DNA of 64,000 bases from Eudoraea chungangensis. Lineage in GTDB: Bacteria; Bacteroidota; Bacteroidia; Flavobacteriales; Flavobacteriaceae. The translations under genes were made by a program, and so were the position numbers. Location of the stretch: contig NZ_JARDUB010000003.1 of assembly GCF_029360665.1 (NCBI RefSeq), positions 1-64,000 on the forward strand, read 5' to 3'. The notes under the pieces were generated by a model. It was not told the DNA's origin and ran no database searches. It was given only the letters and a program-made list of their open reading frames with translations. Below are positions 34,864 to 42,770 of this stretch, in pieces; position 1 is the first letter of the stretch, and the number at the start of each line of letters is the position of its first letter.

Positions 34864-36712
34864 GTCCAATCCGTAAGTTTCTGCCTCTAGTAGTAAAACC
34901 AATTACCTCGGTAAACTCTTCATTAAACAAGTTATCGATATTTAAGAATAACTTAAGACGATCGTGCATTAATTTTTGTTCGAAATAGATACCAAAGAGC
35001 GAGAAGGGGTCTAGGACTTCATCTTCAAAACTATTAAAATTAGTATCTACTCGCTTCCCTGTATAGGCATAGGAAAATGAAGCAAAGGTTTTTTTGCTAA
35101 AGGAATATCCCGCCAGGAAATTAAGCTTATGCTTTGGTAGCCTTATTGCGTTATCCCCAACACGTTCGGTAAATGTGTAGTTAGCATCGATTGAAAGTTT
35201 TTCCAATGGTTTCCATTGCAATTCTGCCTCTACCCCTTGAACATCAATTGCTTCAGTGGCATTAAAATATTGAAAAAGATCATTGTCAAAAAAAACGTAA
35301 TTCTCTTCTTTTCTATTAAAGTATAAAAGACTTAGCCGTAAAGCTTTGGAAGTTTTGTACTCTGCACCACCCTCAATCGTTCTATTAGTTTCGGGCTCTA
35401 ACATATCATTTGCCCCAAAAATACCATATAACTGACTCAAAGAGGGAGTTATATAGGAAGTGGCGTAAGTCCCCATGAATTTAACATATCCAGAAGACAG
35501 GTTATAGGTGTATGAGGGATTTATATTGTATACCAATTGAGAGCCATATTCCGAGTGAATATTAAGTCTGGTTCCAGCATTTAAATTTAAGCCAAAAGAC
35601 GACAGATACACAATATTAGCATAGGGATCTACCAGAGAAAACTCTTGGTTCTCTTCTATAAAAGTTTTATCCAAGTTGTAGTTAAGGCCCACGACTGTTA
35701 GGAAATTCTCACTAAAAGAGTAACGGTTATACAAGTCGGCCACATAATTACTACCCTCAAAGGTCGATGGAAAAGCACTAATATTTTCTGAGCTATAATC
35801 CGAATAGGCAGCATTAAGATTTATGTCGCCCTTTTTGTAAGACCATTTCGAAGAAATACCCACCCTAGTTTGTTCGGATAGAAATTGATAAGGGGCATCT
35901 ATCATTCCAAAGGATTCGTCGTAATCCGTTTTAATATTCGTATTGTTCAAATACAATACTAGTTTAAAATTATTCTTGACATTATATCCAATTTTCACAT
36001 CAACATTATATCTTGAAAAGGGATCTTCCTCATTTTCCGGTGTGATAATCGAAGAAAGTCCGTTAGAATACGCATTAGAAAAACCTAAATTATAGGTAAA
36101 ACGCTCGAGGCTCCCGCTAATAAGTGCAGCGTTTCTAAACTCAGCAATATTAAAATTTTGATCCGTAGCCGATTGATTTGTGCCAATACTAGATTGTAAA
36201 TTGGCCGCAATTTTTCGATTTGAAGCCTCTTTGGTGGTTATGTTAATCACAGCGGTTGCGGCACTCATGCCATATAAGGTACTTGCGGCTCCTTTAATAA
36301 TTTCAATAGACTCTATCGCCGAAGTATTCAGTAGACGAAGATCGTATTCTTGTGAAAAAGAAGAAGGGTCGGATACCCTAACACCATCTATTAAGATTAA
36401 AACCTGTCTACCGCGACCTCCTCTGGGAAATACACCTAATACCTCCCCTTCTCTGCCTCTACTACCCGCAATTTCAATTCCGCTTTTCGTATTAATAATT
36501 TCAGCTACTGTTTTCCCCTGGCTCTTGGCCAAATCCTCTTGGGTAATTTGTATTACTGTTTTACCAGAATTCTCTCTTTTTAGAGAAAATCTCGAATCAC
36601 TAACCACCACCTCATCTAATTCTTGTACTTCCATTTGCTCCTCTTCCTGGGCTAAGGTGAAAGCACTAATAAACAAACTGAGAATCCAAAATAGAACGCC
36701 TTTCTTTAACAT
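34847..36712 (-). CDS. btuB: TonB-dependent vitamin B12 receptor, BtuB-like
   Basis: 621-residue outer-membrane receptor. Signal peptide 1-21 (ISLFISAFTLAQ-type end). The plug domain is about 30-155: QELDEVVVSDSRFSLKRENS, KTVIQITQEDLAKSQGKTVA, GRQVLILIDGVRVSDPSS and IEIIKGAASTLYGMSAATAV. The rest is a 22-strand barrel ending RGRNLRIGLNLSL. BtuB-like size and plug motifs fit. The strongest evidence for cobalamin is the riboswitch in its leader (36795-37022) and the divergent btuF-C-D-like genes. It likely imports B12 or another corrinoid. Confidence 0.88.
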   Translation of the reverse strand: MLKKGVLFWILSLFISAFTLAQEEEQMEVQELDEVVVSDSRFSLKRENSGKTVIQITQEDLAKSQGKTVAEIINTKSGIEIAGSRGREGEVLGVFPRGGRGRQVLILIDGVRVSDPSSFSQEYDLRLLNTSAIESIEIIKGAASTLYGMSAATAVINITTKEASNRKIAANLQSSIGTNQSATDQNFNIAEFRNAALISGSLERFTYNLGFSNAYSNGLSSIITPENEEDPFSRYNVDVKIGYNVKNNFKLVLYLNNTNIKTDYDESFGMIDAPYQFLSEQTRVGISSKWSYKKGDINLNAAYSDYSSENISAFPSTFEGSNYVADLYNRYSFSENFLTVVGLNYNLDKTFIEENQEFSLVDPYANIVYLSSFGLNLNAGTRLNIHSEYGSQLVYNINPSYTYNLSSGYVKFMGTYATSYITPSLSQLYGIFGANDMLEPETNRTIEGGAEYKTSKALRLSLLYFNRKEENYVFFDNDLFQYFNATEAIDVQGVEAELQWKPLEKLSIDANYTFTERVGDNAIRLPKHKLNFLAGYSFSKKTFASFSYAYTGKRVDTNFNSFEDEVLDPFSLFGIYFEQKLMHDRLKLFLNIDNLFNEEFTEVIGFTTRGRNLRIGLNLSL

Positions 36713-36753
36713 ATCTTCAATTTAAATTGGGAATAAGGCGTAGGAGTATCCAT
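36706..36753 (-). CDS. possible 15-residue leader peptide overlapping btuB start
   Basis: In the btuB leader, after the riboswitch, an ATG at 36753 opens a frame MDTPTPYSQFKLKIC whose TAA overlaps the first codons of btuB. It might couple translation of btuB to the leader, but a frame this short can occur by chance. Confidence 0.25.
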   Translation of the reverse strand: MDTPTPYSQFKLKIC

Positions 36754-36794
36754 ACGAAAACCTCTATCCCGAAAGTTTTACATTATTATCTCAA

Positions 36795-37022
36795 TTGGCA
36801 GGTCTCCTGACTTGCGTTTTGCTACTTACCTTCCCGTTACTACAAAAAATATTGTGAAAATTGTAGTTCCGACTAGTTACCGGATTCACAGTGGTACAGA
36901 ATTAGCAGCAAACATCCCAATTTACGGGACTAAGCTTACAGTTGCGGGAACAGTTCCAGACTTTTACTTTTTACATACATAAAAAGAATCACTGGATTCC
37001 CTTTTAATCTTATGCCTTTACC
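36795..37022 (-). ncRNA. cobalamin riboswitch upstream of btuB
   Basis: Read on the minus strand, the canonical B12 box AGTCAGGAGACCTGCC lies at 36797-36812. Upstream of it, in the right order, are GGGAAGGTAGCAAAACGC, ACCACTGTGAATCCGG, CCCGCAACTGTAAG and GGGAATCCAGTGATTC. All match the conserved core of the cobalamin (RF00174) class and the total length of about 225 bases is normal. The btuB start is 85 bases beyond the box, leaving room for an expression platform. A TACTTTG at 37051-37057 could be its promoter. Confidence 0.95.
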
Positions 37023-37241
37023 ATAATGGCATAAAAACCAATAATGCGACCAAAGTAATATATATTATTTAGAAATGTACTATTCTGTTTAAAGTTTGAT
37101 TTTTTCTGTTTCTTTAAATTATTAACGTACTGGCGGCCAATAGGACATTTACAAGATTAATTGAGTTGTTAAAAAAAATAATATATTAAACAGTTTGGCA
37201 TTCCTTGAGTAATGCTTTGGCACTTTTGTTACCTTGTGGCA
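37023..37241. promoter_or_regulatory. divergent promoter region between btuB riboswitch and btuF
   Basis: About 220 bases of AT-rich sequence hold a possible minus-strand -7 (TACTTTG, 37051-37057) for the riboswitch transcript. No B12 box is seen in the plus direction, so btuFCD seem not to have their own riboswitch. The plus-strand promoter is not clear; TACCTTG at 37230-37236 is a weak candidate very close to the btuF ATG. Confidence 0.3.
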
Positions 37242-38402
37242 ATGAAAAACCTTTGCCTAAAATCCGTCTACTTTTTAATAATCCACTTTGCAGTCCTTGC
37301 CTGTAATTCAAAAAAAGAAAAGCGGATCCTTGTTACAGAAAACCCCCGAAAGGAACTAATAAGGCATGCTACAGGATTTTCTATCTCTGTACACAGCCCT
37401 GCCTTAACCATTATAAAGGTAAATTCTCCATGGCCAGAGGCTAAGGCCCCTTTCTGTTATGCCTTAATAAAGAAAGGTTACAACCTCCCTCAGAGTTTTG
37501 ACAGCACTAAATATGATGCTGTCATAAGAACTCCGGTCCAAAGGGTAATCGCCACCTCCACTACCCATATTGCCGCCCTGGAGGCTCTTTCAGCAGACTC
37601 TTCATTAATTGGATTTCCGAATACGGCCTATATTTCTTCTAAAAGAACAAGAGAAAGAGTAGATAAAAATCTAATTAAAGATCTTGGTAAAAATGAATCG
37701 ATAAATACCGAATTAGCTCTTAATTTAACTCCAGATGTAATTTTTGGTTTTAGCATTAACAGTCAAAACAATCCGTATAAAACTCTTCAAGAATCTAAAA
37801 TACCTATTGTTTACAATGGGGATTGGGTAGAGGAAACTCCTTTGGGCAAAGCCGAGTGGATTAAATTTTTTGCCGCATTTTACCAACTCCCGAAAAGAGG
37901 CGATTCTATATTTAATACAATTGAGAACAACTATAAGGAAGCTAAAAAATTAGCTTTAAGCGCAAAAGAAAAACCATCCGTTTTAAGCGGTGCCCTTTAC
38001 AAAGACGTTTGGTACTTGCCTGGGGGTAAAAGCTGGGCAGCAAGGTTTATAGAAGATGCTAATGCCAATTATTTATGGAAAAACAATGATCTTTCCGCAA
38101 GTTTAGCCTTAAGTGTTGAAAGTGTAATTGAAAAGGGATTACAGGCAGACTTTTGGATTTCTCCCTCCCAATTTACGTCTTATAAAGAACTCATGGACGC
38201 AAATCAACATTATATGCGTTTTAAGTCCTATAAAAAAAGGAAAATCTACACTTTCGCAAGAACCAGGGGGGCAACAGGAGGCTTGCTATATTACGAGCTC
38301 GGTCCAAGTAGACCAGATTTGGTTTTGAAAGATTTGATACATACTTTTCACCCAGAATTATTGGAAGATTATGAGCCATTTTTCTTTAAACCCTTAGAAT
38401 AA
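37242..38402 (+). CDS. btuF: vitamin B12 ABC transporter substrate-binding lipoprotein, BtuF-like
   Basis: 386-residue periplasmic binding protein of the BtuF/FecB class. I start at the ATG at 37242 because it gives a good lipoprotein signal (MKNLCLKSVYFLIIHFAVLA, then Cys). An ATG ten codons upstream is less likely. Features: VQRVIATSTTHIAALEALSA near 105, SLIGFPNTAYISSK and LALNLTPDVIFGFSIN near 170 form the first lobe. PSVLSGALYKDVWYLPGGKS and RARGATGGLLYYELGP-like strands form the second. A long backbone helix links the lobes, as in metal-chelate binders. Context (riboswitch, BtuB) points to B12. Confidence 0.85.
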   Translation: MKNLCLKSVYFLIIHFAVLACNSKKEKRILVTENPRKELIRHATGFSISVHSPALTIIKVNSPWPEAKAPFCYALIKKGYNLPQSFDSTKYDAVIRTPVQRVIATSTTHIAALEALSADSSLIGFPNTAYISSKRTRERVDKNLIKDLGKNESINTELALNLTPDVIFGFSINSQNNPYKTLQESKIPIVYNGDWVEETPLGKAEWIKFFAAFYQLPKRGDSIFNTIENNYKEAKKLALSAKEKPSVLSGALYKDVWYLPGGKSWAARFIEDANANYLWKNNDLSASLALSVESVIEKGLQADFWISPSQFTSYKELMDANQHYMRFKSYKKRKIYTFARTRGATGGLLYYELGPSRPDLVLKDLIHTFHPELLEDYEPFFFKPLE

Positions 38403-39434
38403 TTGAAAACCAAAAGCCCATACACGTTATCCTTTACAGTTTTGATTTTGGCACTACTTGTTTTTTTCTTGCTGAATCTAAGTTTGGGATCGGTCAACAT
38501 ACCTCTTGAAGAAACGATTCAAAGTATCTTTGGCGCAAAAATAGAAAATGAATCTTGGGAATATATTATTAGGAATTATCGTATTCCAAAGGCATTTACA
38601 GCCGTCCTCGTAGGAGGAGGATTATCCCTGAGTGGACTTATAATGCAGACTCTTTTTCGCAACCCCCTTGCGGGTCCCTTTGTATTAGGGATTAGTTCGG
38701 GAGCCAGCCTGGGAGCTGCCCTTTTAATTATGGGAAGTGGCCTGTTGGCTTCTTTCTTCTCGGTAAGTTTCGCTAATGACGTCAGTCTGGCAATTGCGTC
38801 AAGTATCGGCAGTTTTATTGTTTTACTAGTTGTTTTAGGAATGGCATCAAGGGTAAAGGATACAATGGCTTTGCTAATTATTGGATTAATGTTCGGTAGT
38901 ATCTCCGCTGCTGTAGTAAGTGTATTATCTTATTTTACAGATGCTGAAAGGTTACAGCAATACATTTTTTGGGCCTTTGGCAGTGTGGGTAATCTTAGTT
39001 GGTCTCAGGTGGCTCTTTTGGCCGGTTTTGTCGCTGTTGGTATTCTCATAACTATAGCTGCCATCAAATCTCTTAACTCCTTGCTGCTTGGTGAAAACTA
39101 TGCTCAGAGTTTAGGGGTACCCGTAAATAAAATCCGCTTTTTCCTAATTATTGCAACAGGACTCTTGGCAGGCTCGATTACTGCCTTTGCCGGACCAATA
39201 GCTTTTATTGGTCTTGCTGTGCCCCATTTAACAAGACAACTATTTAATACCACAGAACATAAAATACTAGTCCCTGGGGTACTTATTTTAGGGGCAATTA
39301 TTCTTTTACTATGTGATATTATAGCCCAAGTACCTAGCTCTTATTACGTATTACCCCTTAATGCAATAACCACTATAATAGGTGCTCCCGTTGTAATCTG
39401 GCTATTGGTTAGAAGAAAAAAAATGATTTTTTAG
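38403..39434 (+). CDS. btuC: vitamin B12 ABC transporter permease, BtuC/FecCD family
   Basis: 343-residue inner-membrane permease with about ten hydrophobic helices. Family signatures: IIRNYRIPKAFTAVLVGGGL near 48, LIMQTLFRNPLAGPFVLGIS near 74, GSLLGAALLI-type glycine pattern, and the C-terminal AGPIAFIGLAVPHLTRQLFN near 275, which contacts the ATPase. The start is a TTG directly abutting the btuF stop codon (TAA TTG), with no alternative ATG before the conserved region, so translation is probably coupled. The subunit exports nothing; it forms the B12 channel with the ATPase encoded downstream. Confidence 0.9.
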   Translation: MKTKSPYTLSFTVLILALLVFFLLNLSLGSVNIPLEETIQSIFGAKIENESWEYIIRNYRIPKAFTAVLVGGGLSLSGLIMQTLFRNPLAGPFVLGISSGASLGAALLIMGSGLLASFFSVSFANDVSLAIASSIGSFIVLLVVLGMASRVKDTMALLIIGLMFGSISAAVVSVLSYFTDAERLQQYIFWAFGSVGNLSWSQVALLAGFVAVGILITIAAIKSLNSLLLGENYAQSLGVPVNKIRFFLIIATGLLAGSITAFAGPIAFIGLAVPHLTRQLFNTTEHKILVPGVLILGAIILLLCDIIAQVPSSYYVLPLNAITTIIGAPVVIWLLVRRKKMIF

Positions 39435-39476
39435 TAACATTAAAAATTTACACTAATCCAAGAAAAAAAAGAAAAT

Positions 39477-40250
39477 ATAACCCTTAAGATTAACGATTTA
39501 TCCATTGGATATAAACTAAACAAGAAGGATAAGCCGGTTTGTGGCTCTATAAACTTTGATCTAAAGCAAGGTGAACTATTAGGCATAATTGGCGTTAATG
39601 GGATAGGTAAGTCTACTTTCTTACGCACCTTGGCCAAGGTACAGCCTAAGTTATCGGGCAGTATCATTCTCAAAGGAAAGGCCTTGGAGAATTTTGAAAA
39701 TAAAGACTTCGCTAAGACTCTTAGTGTGGTATTAACAGAACCGTTGGCCTCAAAAAATTTAAGTGTAAAAGAATTAGTTGCTTTAGGAAGACAGCCTCAT
39801 ACCAATTGGCTGGGTACTATGAATAAAAGAGATCTGAGTGTACTCCATAGTTCATTAAAACAACTAAAGCTTGAAGAATTACAAAATAAAAAATGTTTCG
39901 AACTTAGCGATGGGCAACTTCAAAGAGCACTAATTGCCCGAGCACTTTGTCAGGATACCGAAATAATAATTCTAGATGAGCCTACCACCCATTTAGATCT
40001 CTATCACAAGGTTGAAATTATTAAATTGCTTAAGAACATTGCAGGGAATACAGGCAAAACCATACTTTTTACTTCTCATGAGATAGATCTGGCCATTCAG
40101 CTTTGTCATAAAATTTTAATAATCAAAGAAACTGATTCGGTTTTTGGAGATCCATGTACGCTTATAGAAGAAAAAAGTTTCGATGACTTATTCCCTAAAG
40201 ACAGTATTACCTTTAACGCAAAAACGGGAAGTTTTAGAATCGTCAAATAA
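39477..40250 (+). CDS. btuD: vitamin B12 ABC transporter ATP-binding protein, BtuD-like (no standard start codon)
   Basis: An ABC ATPase of about 257 residues if read from 39477. The frame is open from 39444 and encodes ITLKINDLSIGYK, Walker A GVNGIGKSTFLR (39591-39626), the Q-loop region, signature FELSDGQLQRALIARAL, Walker B TEIIILDEPTTHLDLYHK and the switch His in LFTSHEIDLA. The signature has LSDGQ instead of LSGGQ, as in other siderophore/B12 ATPases. No ATG, GTG or TTG occurs in frame before the TTG at 39630, which would delete Walker A. The best initiator is the ATA at 39477; ATC 39456 and ATT 39489 are alternatives. It may be a lost start codon. Confidence 0.8.
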   Translation: MTLKINDLSIGYKLNKKDKPVCGSINFDLKQGELLGIIGVNGIGKSTFLRTLAKVQPKLSGSIILKGKALENFENKDFAKTLSVVLTEPLASKNLSVKELVALGRQPHTNWLGTMNKRDLSVLHSSLKQLKLEELQNKKCFELSDGQLQRALIARALCQDTEIIILDEPTTHLDLYHKVEIIKLLKNIAGNTGKTILFTSHEIDLAIQLCHKILIIKETDSVFGDPCTLIEEKSFDDLFPKDSITFNAKTGSFRIVK

Positions 40251-40311
40251 CCCTACCTAACAAAAATTTTCAAGTTAATATCCTATCTTTATCTCGTTTT
40301 AATTCTTCTTT

Positions 40312-41637
40312 ATGGAAAACCCATTAATCTATTTATCTATAATTGTCGTGAGTCTTGGGATTGGGTATTTCTTAGGCGCTTACATAAATAGTTTAAAAAC
40401 GAAATCCAACCAAAGCACTTTACTTGAAAGAGAGCAGCAACTGAATATTGCTATTCAAGGACTAGAGGAACGTCTTGAGAAAGCCGACATGCATATTAAC
40501 AACTCACAAAAGGAGAAAGAAAATTTGCGTTTGGAGCTTATACGTAATGAAGAAAAATTGGGGCATCTCCAAGAAAGAAATGAAGAGCAAAAAACAGAAG
40601 TGGCCAAGCTTCAAGAGAAATTTACTAAAGAATTTGAAAATCTTGCTAATAAAATATTAGAAGTAAAGTCTGAAAAATTTACCAAGCAGAATAAAGAGAA
40701 CATCGAAAACATCTTAAATCCCCTAAAAGAAAAAATAAAACATTTCGAAGAAAAGGTAGATAAAACACATAAAGAAAGTATAGACTACCACGCCGCTCTG
40801 CGTCAGCAAATATATGGGCTAAAAGAGTTAAATGAACAGATGTCAAAGGAGACCCTAAACCTTACAAAAGCGCTGAAGGGTGACAGTAAAATGCAGGGTA
40901 ACTGGGGAGAGTTAGTACTAGAAAGAGTCTTGGAGAAATCTGGTCTTAAAAAAGACCATGAGTATACCGTTCAACAGAGTTTTCAAAAAGAAGATGGTAG
41001 CAGACAATTGCCTGATGTAATAATTAATTTACCTGGAGGCAAAAAAATGATCGTAGATTCTAAGGTATCCTTAACCGCTTATGAACGATTTGTAAATGCA
41101 GAGGAAGACAAACGTCCATTGCACTTGAAGGAGCATATAAATTCTATTAAAACACATATAACTCAACTTTCATCCAAAAAATACGAAGATATATATGAGA
41201 TGGAGAGTCCGGACTTTGTTCTGATGTTTATTCCCATAGAACCCGCTTTCGCAGTGGTTATTAATGAGGATAATTCGATGTATGGGAAGGCTTTGGAGCA
41301 AAAAATTGTTATTGTTACTCCTGCTACTCTTTTGGCCACTTTACGAACTATAGATAGTATGTGGAGTAACGACAAACAACAGAAAAATGCCTTGGAAATT
41401 GCCAGACAGGCCGGTGCTCTTTATGATAAGTTTGAAGGCTTTATTTCCGATTTAACCAAAGTCGGAAAAAAAATGGATGAGGCCAAAACAGAATATAGAG
41501 GGGCTATGAATAAACTCGTTGAAGGTCGGGGAAATATTATAAGTAGTATTGAAAGACTTAAAAAAATGGGTGCTAAAGCAAAGAAAGCCTTGCCAGACAA
41601 ATATTTGGAAAGAGCGGAGTACGACGAAATAGACTAA
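40312..41637 (+). CDS. rmuC: DNA recombination protein RmuC
   Basis: 441-residue protein. An N-terminal membrane helix (LIYLSIIVVSLGIGYFLGAY, 4-23) is followed by a long coiled coil rich in Glu, Lys and Gln (about 30-170). The conserved RmuC nuclease-like domain covers about 190-400: MQGNWGELVLERVLEKSGLK, LPDVIINLPGGKKMIVDSKV, DFVLMFIPIEPAF and IVTPATLLATLRTIDSMWSN. RmuC limits inversions between short inverted repeats in E. coli and is linked to anti-phage systems in some bacteria. Length and motifs show an intact gene. The small membrane protein gene follows after 10 bases. Confidence 0.95.
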   Translation: MENPLIYLSIIVVSLGIGYFLGAYINSLKTKSNQSTLLEREQQLNIAIQGLEERLEKADMHINNSQKEKENLRLELIRNEEKLGHLQERNEEQKTEVAKLQEKFTKEFENLANKILEVKSEKFTKQNKENIENILNPLKEKIKHFEEKVDKTHKESIDYHAALRQQIYGLKELNEQMSKETLNLTKALKGDSKMQGNWGELVLERVLEKSGLKKDHEYTVQQSFQKEDGSRQLPDVIINLPGGKKMIVDSKVSLTAYERFVNAEEDKRPLHLKEHINSIKTHITQLSSKKYEDIYEMESPDFVLMFIPIEPAFAVVINEDNSMYGKALEQKIVIVTPATLLATLRTIDSMWSNDKQQKNALEIARQAGALYDKFEGFISDLTKVGKKMDEAKTEYRGAMNKLVEGRGNIISSIERLKKMGAKAKKALPDKYLERAEYDEID

Positions 41638-41647
41638 ATTAAACCAA

Positions 41648-42013
41648 ATGAAAAAAGCATTATTAATTACATTATTGGCTATCGGAATAGGAATTGTTGG
41701 TTATTTTACTTTCGTGTATTACGTACCCTATAGTACGGGAGTGCGATCCGGAGAATTAATTAAAATTAGCCACAAAGGGGTAATAGTAAAGACCTGGGAA
41801 GGTGAGATTAGTCAAGGTATTTCCGGAGCACAGATATTTCCATTCTCTGTCTCTGGCAGTAGAACAGATCTCATCGAAAAACTGAAAGAATACCAGGGAG
41901 CCTATGTAAAACTAGAATATGAAGAACGCTTCCGCTCCTTTTTTTGGTGGGGAGATACCAAGTATTTTATAACAGCGGTAGAAAAAGGATCTAGGCAAAA
42001 CAGAAATCAGTAA
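41648..42013 (+). CDS. small conserved membrane-anchored protein
   Basis: 121-residue protein with one N-terminal membrane segment (LLITLLAIGIGIVGYFTFVY, 4-23) and a probably periplasmic domain of short beta strands: STGVRSGELIKISHKGVIVK, TWEGEISQGI, FPFSVSGSRTDLIEKLKEYQ and YVKLEYEERFRSFFWWGDTK. I do not know its function. Homologues in flavobacteria are sometimes labelled 6-phosphogluconate dehydrogenase, probably by carry-over from the nearby gnd; nothing in the sequence supports that. It follows rmuC closely and may share its transcript. Confidence 0.7.
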   Translation: MKKALLITLLAIGIGIVGYFTFVYYVPYSTGVRSGELIKISHKGVIVKTWEGEISQGISGAQIFPFSVSGSRTDLIEKLKEYQGAYVKLEYEERFRSFFWWGDTKYFITAVEKGSRQNRNQ

Positions 42014-42051
42014 GGCTTTTTTAATTTATTACGTGTTGCCAGCTATTCAAC

Positions 42052-42762
42052 TTATAGATAAGTGGCCGCATCTTTATCCATAAACCAAACTAAATTGGAT
42101 GACCTAGGCGCAACTAGAGCAGCTGGATATTGAATATAATCCCCAGTTTTGTTGATAATTTGGGTAACTTTATCGGCCTTATTCTTACCAGTGACTAAGA
42201 AAGCCACCTCAGCGGCATTGTTAATGATTTTGCCAGTTATGCTTATTCTTTTTTGACCTGTTTCCGGATGTGCAGCAACAATGCAATTTTCCCTGGCATC
42301 CCATAAATTAATTTGGAAAGGAAATATAGAAGCAGTATGACCATCATCTCCCATCCCTAAGATAACCATATCGAATTGTGGAATACCAAAACCTGGCTTT
42401 AATTTGTCTTCCAAGAGTTGAGCATAACGCCTTGCTTCCAAACTGGGCTCGTTTTCCCCCTGTATTCTAAAAACCTGCCTTTCGGAAATACCAATCTTGG
42501 AAAGCAAATGGCTGTTGGTCATATTATAATTGCTCTCAGAGTCTGTTGGTAAAACACATCTCTCGTCCCCCCAGTAAAAAAACACCTTAGACCAATCAAT
42601 TATGTTCGCATATTCTGCAGCAAGCAAATCAAAAACAGCTTTGGGTGTACTTCCGCCGGACAATGCCAAATGAAAACTTTGCGAATTATTGATGCGCTCT
42701 GCAAGATATTCCGCAAAAGCTTTAGCTGTTTCTTCTTTAGACTCTTGTATATTTACTTTCAT
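42052..42762 (-). CDS. pgl: 6-phosphogluconolactonase
   Basis: 236-residue enzyme that opens 6-phosphogluconolactone to 6-phosphogluconate, the second step of the oxidative pentose phosphate pathway. Motifs: HLALSGGSTPKAVFDLLAAE near 36 and SKVFFYWGDERCVLPTDSES near 62. FDMVILGMGDDGHTASIFPF near 128 carries the catalytic His. I start at the ATG at 42762 (MKVNIQESKEETAKAF); 22 further codons upstream are open but overlap zwf and are not family-like. The gene begins eight bases after zwf stops, so zwf-pgl form an operon. Confidence 0.95.
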   Translation of the reverse strand: MKVNIQESKEETAKAFAEYLAERINNSQSFHLALSGGSTPKAVFDLLAAEYANIIDWSKVFFYWGDERCVLPTDSESNYNMTNSHLLSKIGISERQVFRIQGENEPSLEARRYAQLLEDKLKPGFGIPQFDMVILGMGDDGHTASIFPFQINLWDARENCIVAAHPETGQKRISITGKIINNAAEVAFLVTGKNKADKVTQIINKTGDYIQYPAALVAPRSSNLVWFMDKDAATYL

Positions 42763-42770
42763 GTGTAATT

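Noticed and set aside
36180-36725. 181-codon frame opposite the BtuB-like receptor gene
   Set aside because: Mirror of receptor codons; no start context, promoter or recognisable domain.
39630-40250. TTG at 39630 as the start of the B12 transporter ATPase
   Set aside because: It would remove Walker A and the first two strands, which are encoded in the same frame immediately upstream.
41648-42013. Annotation of the small membrane protein as 6-phosphogluconate dehydrogenase
   Set aside because: No Rossmann fold or dehydrogenase motif; the label likely comes from the neighbouring gnd.
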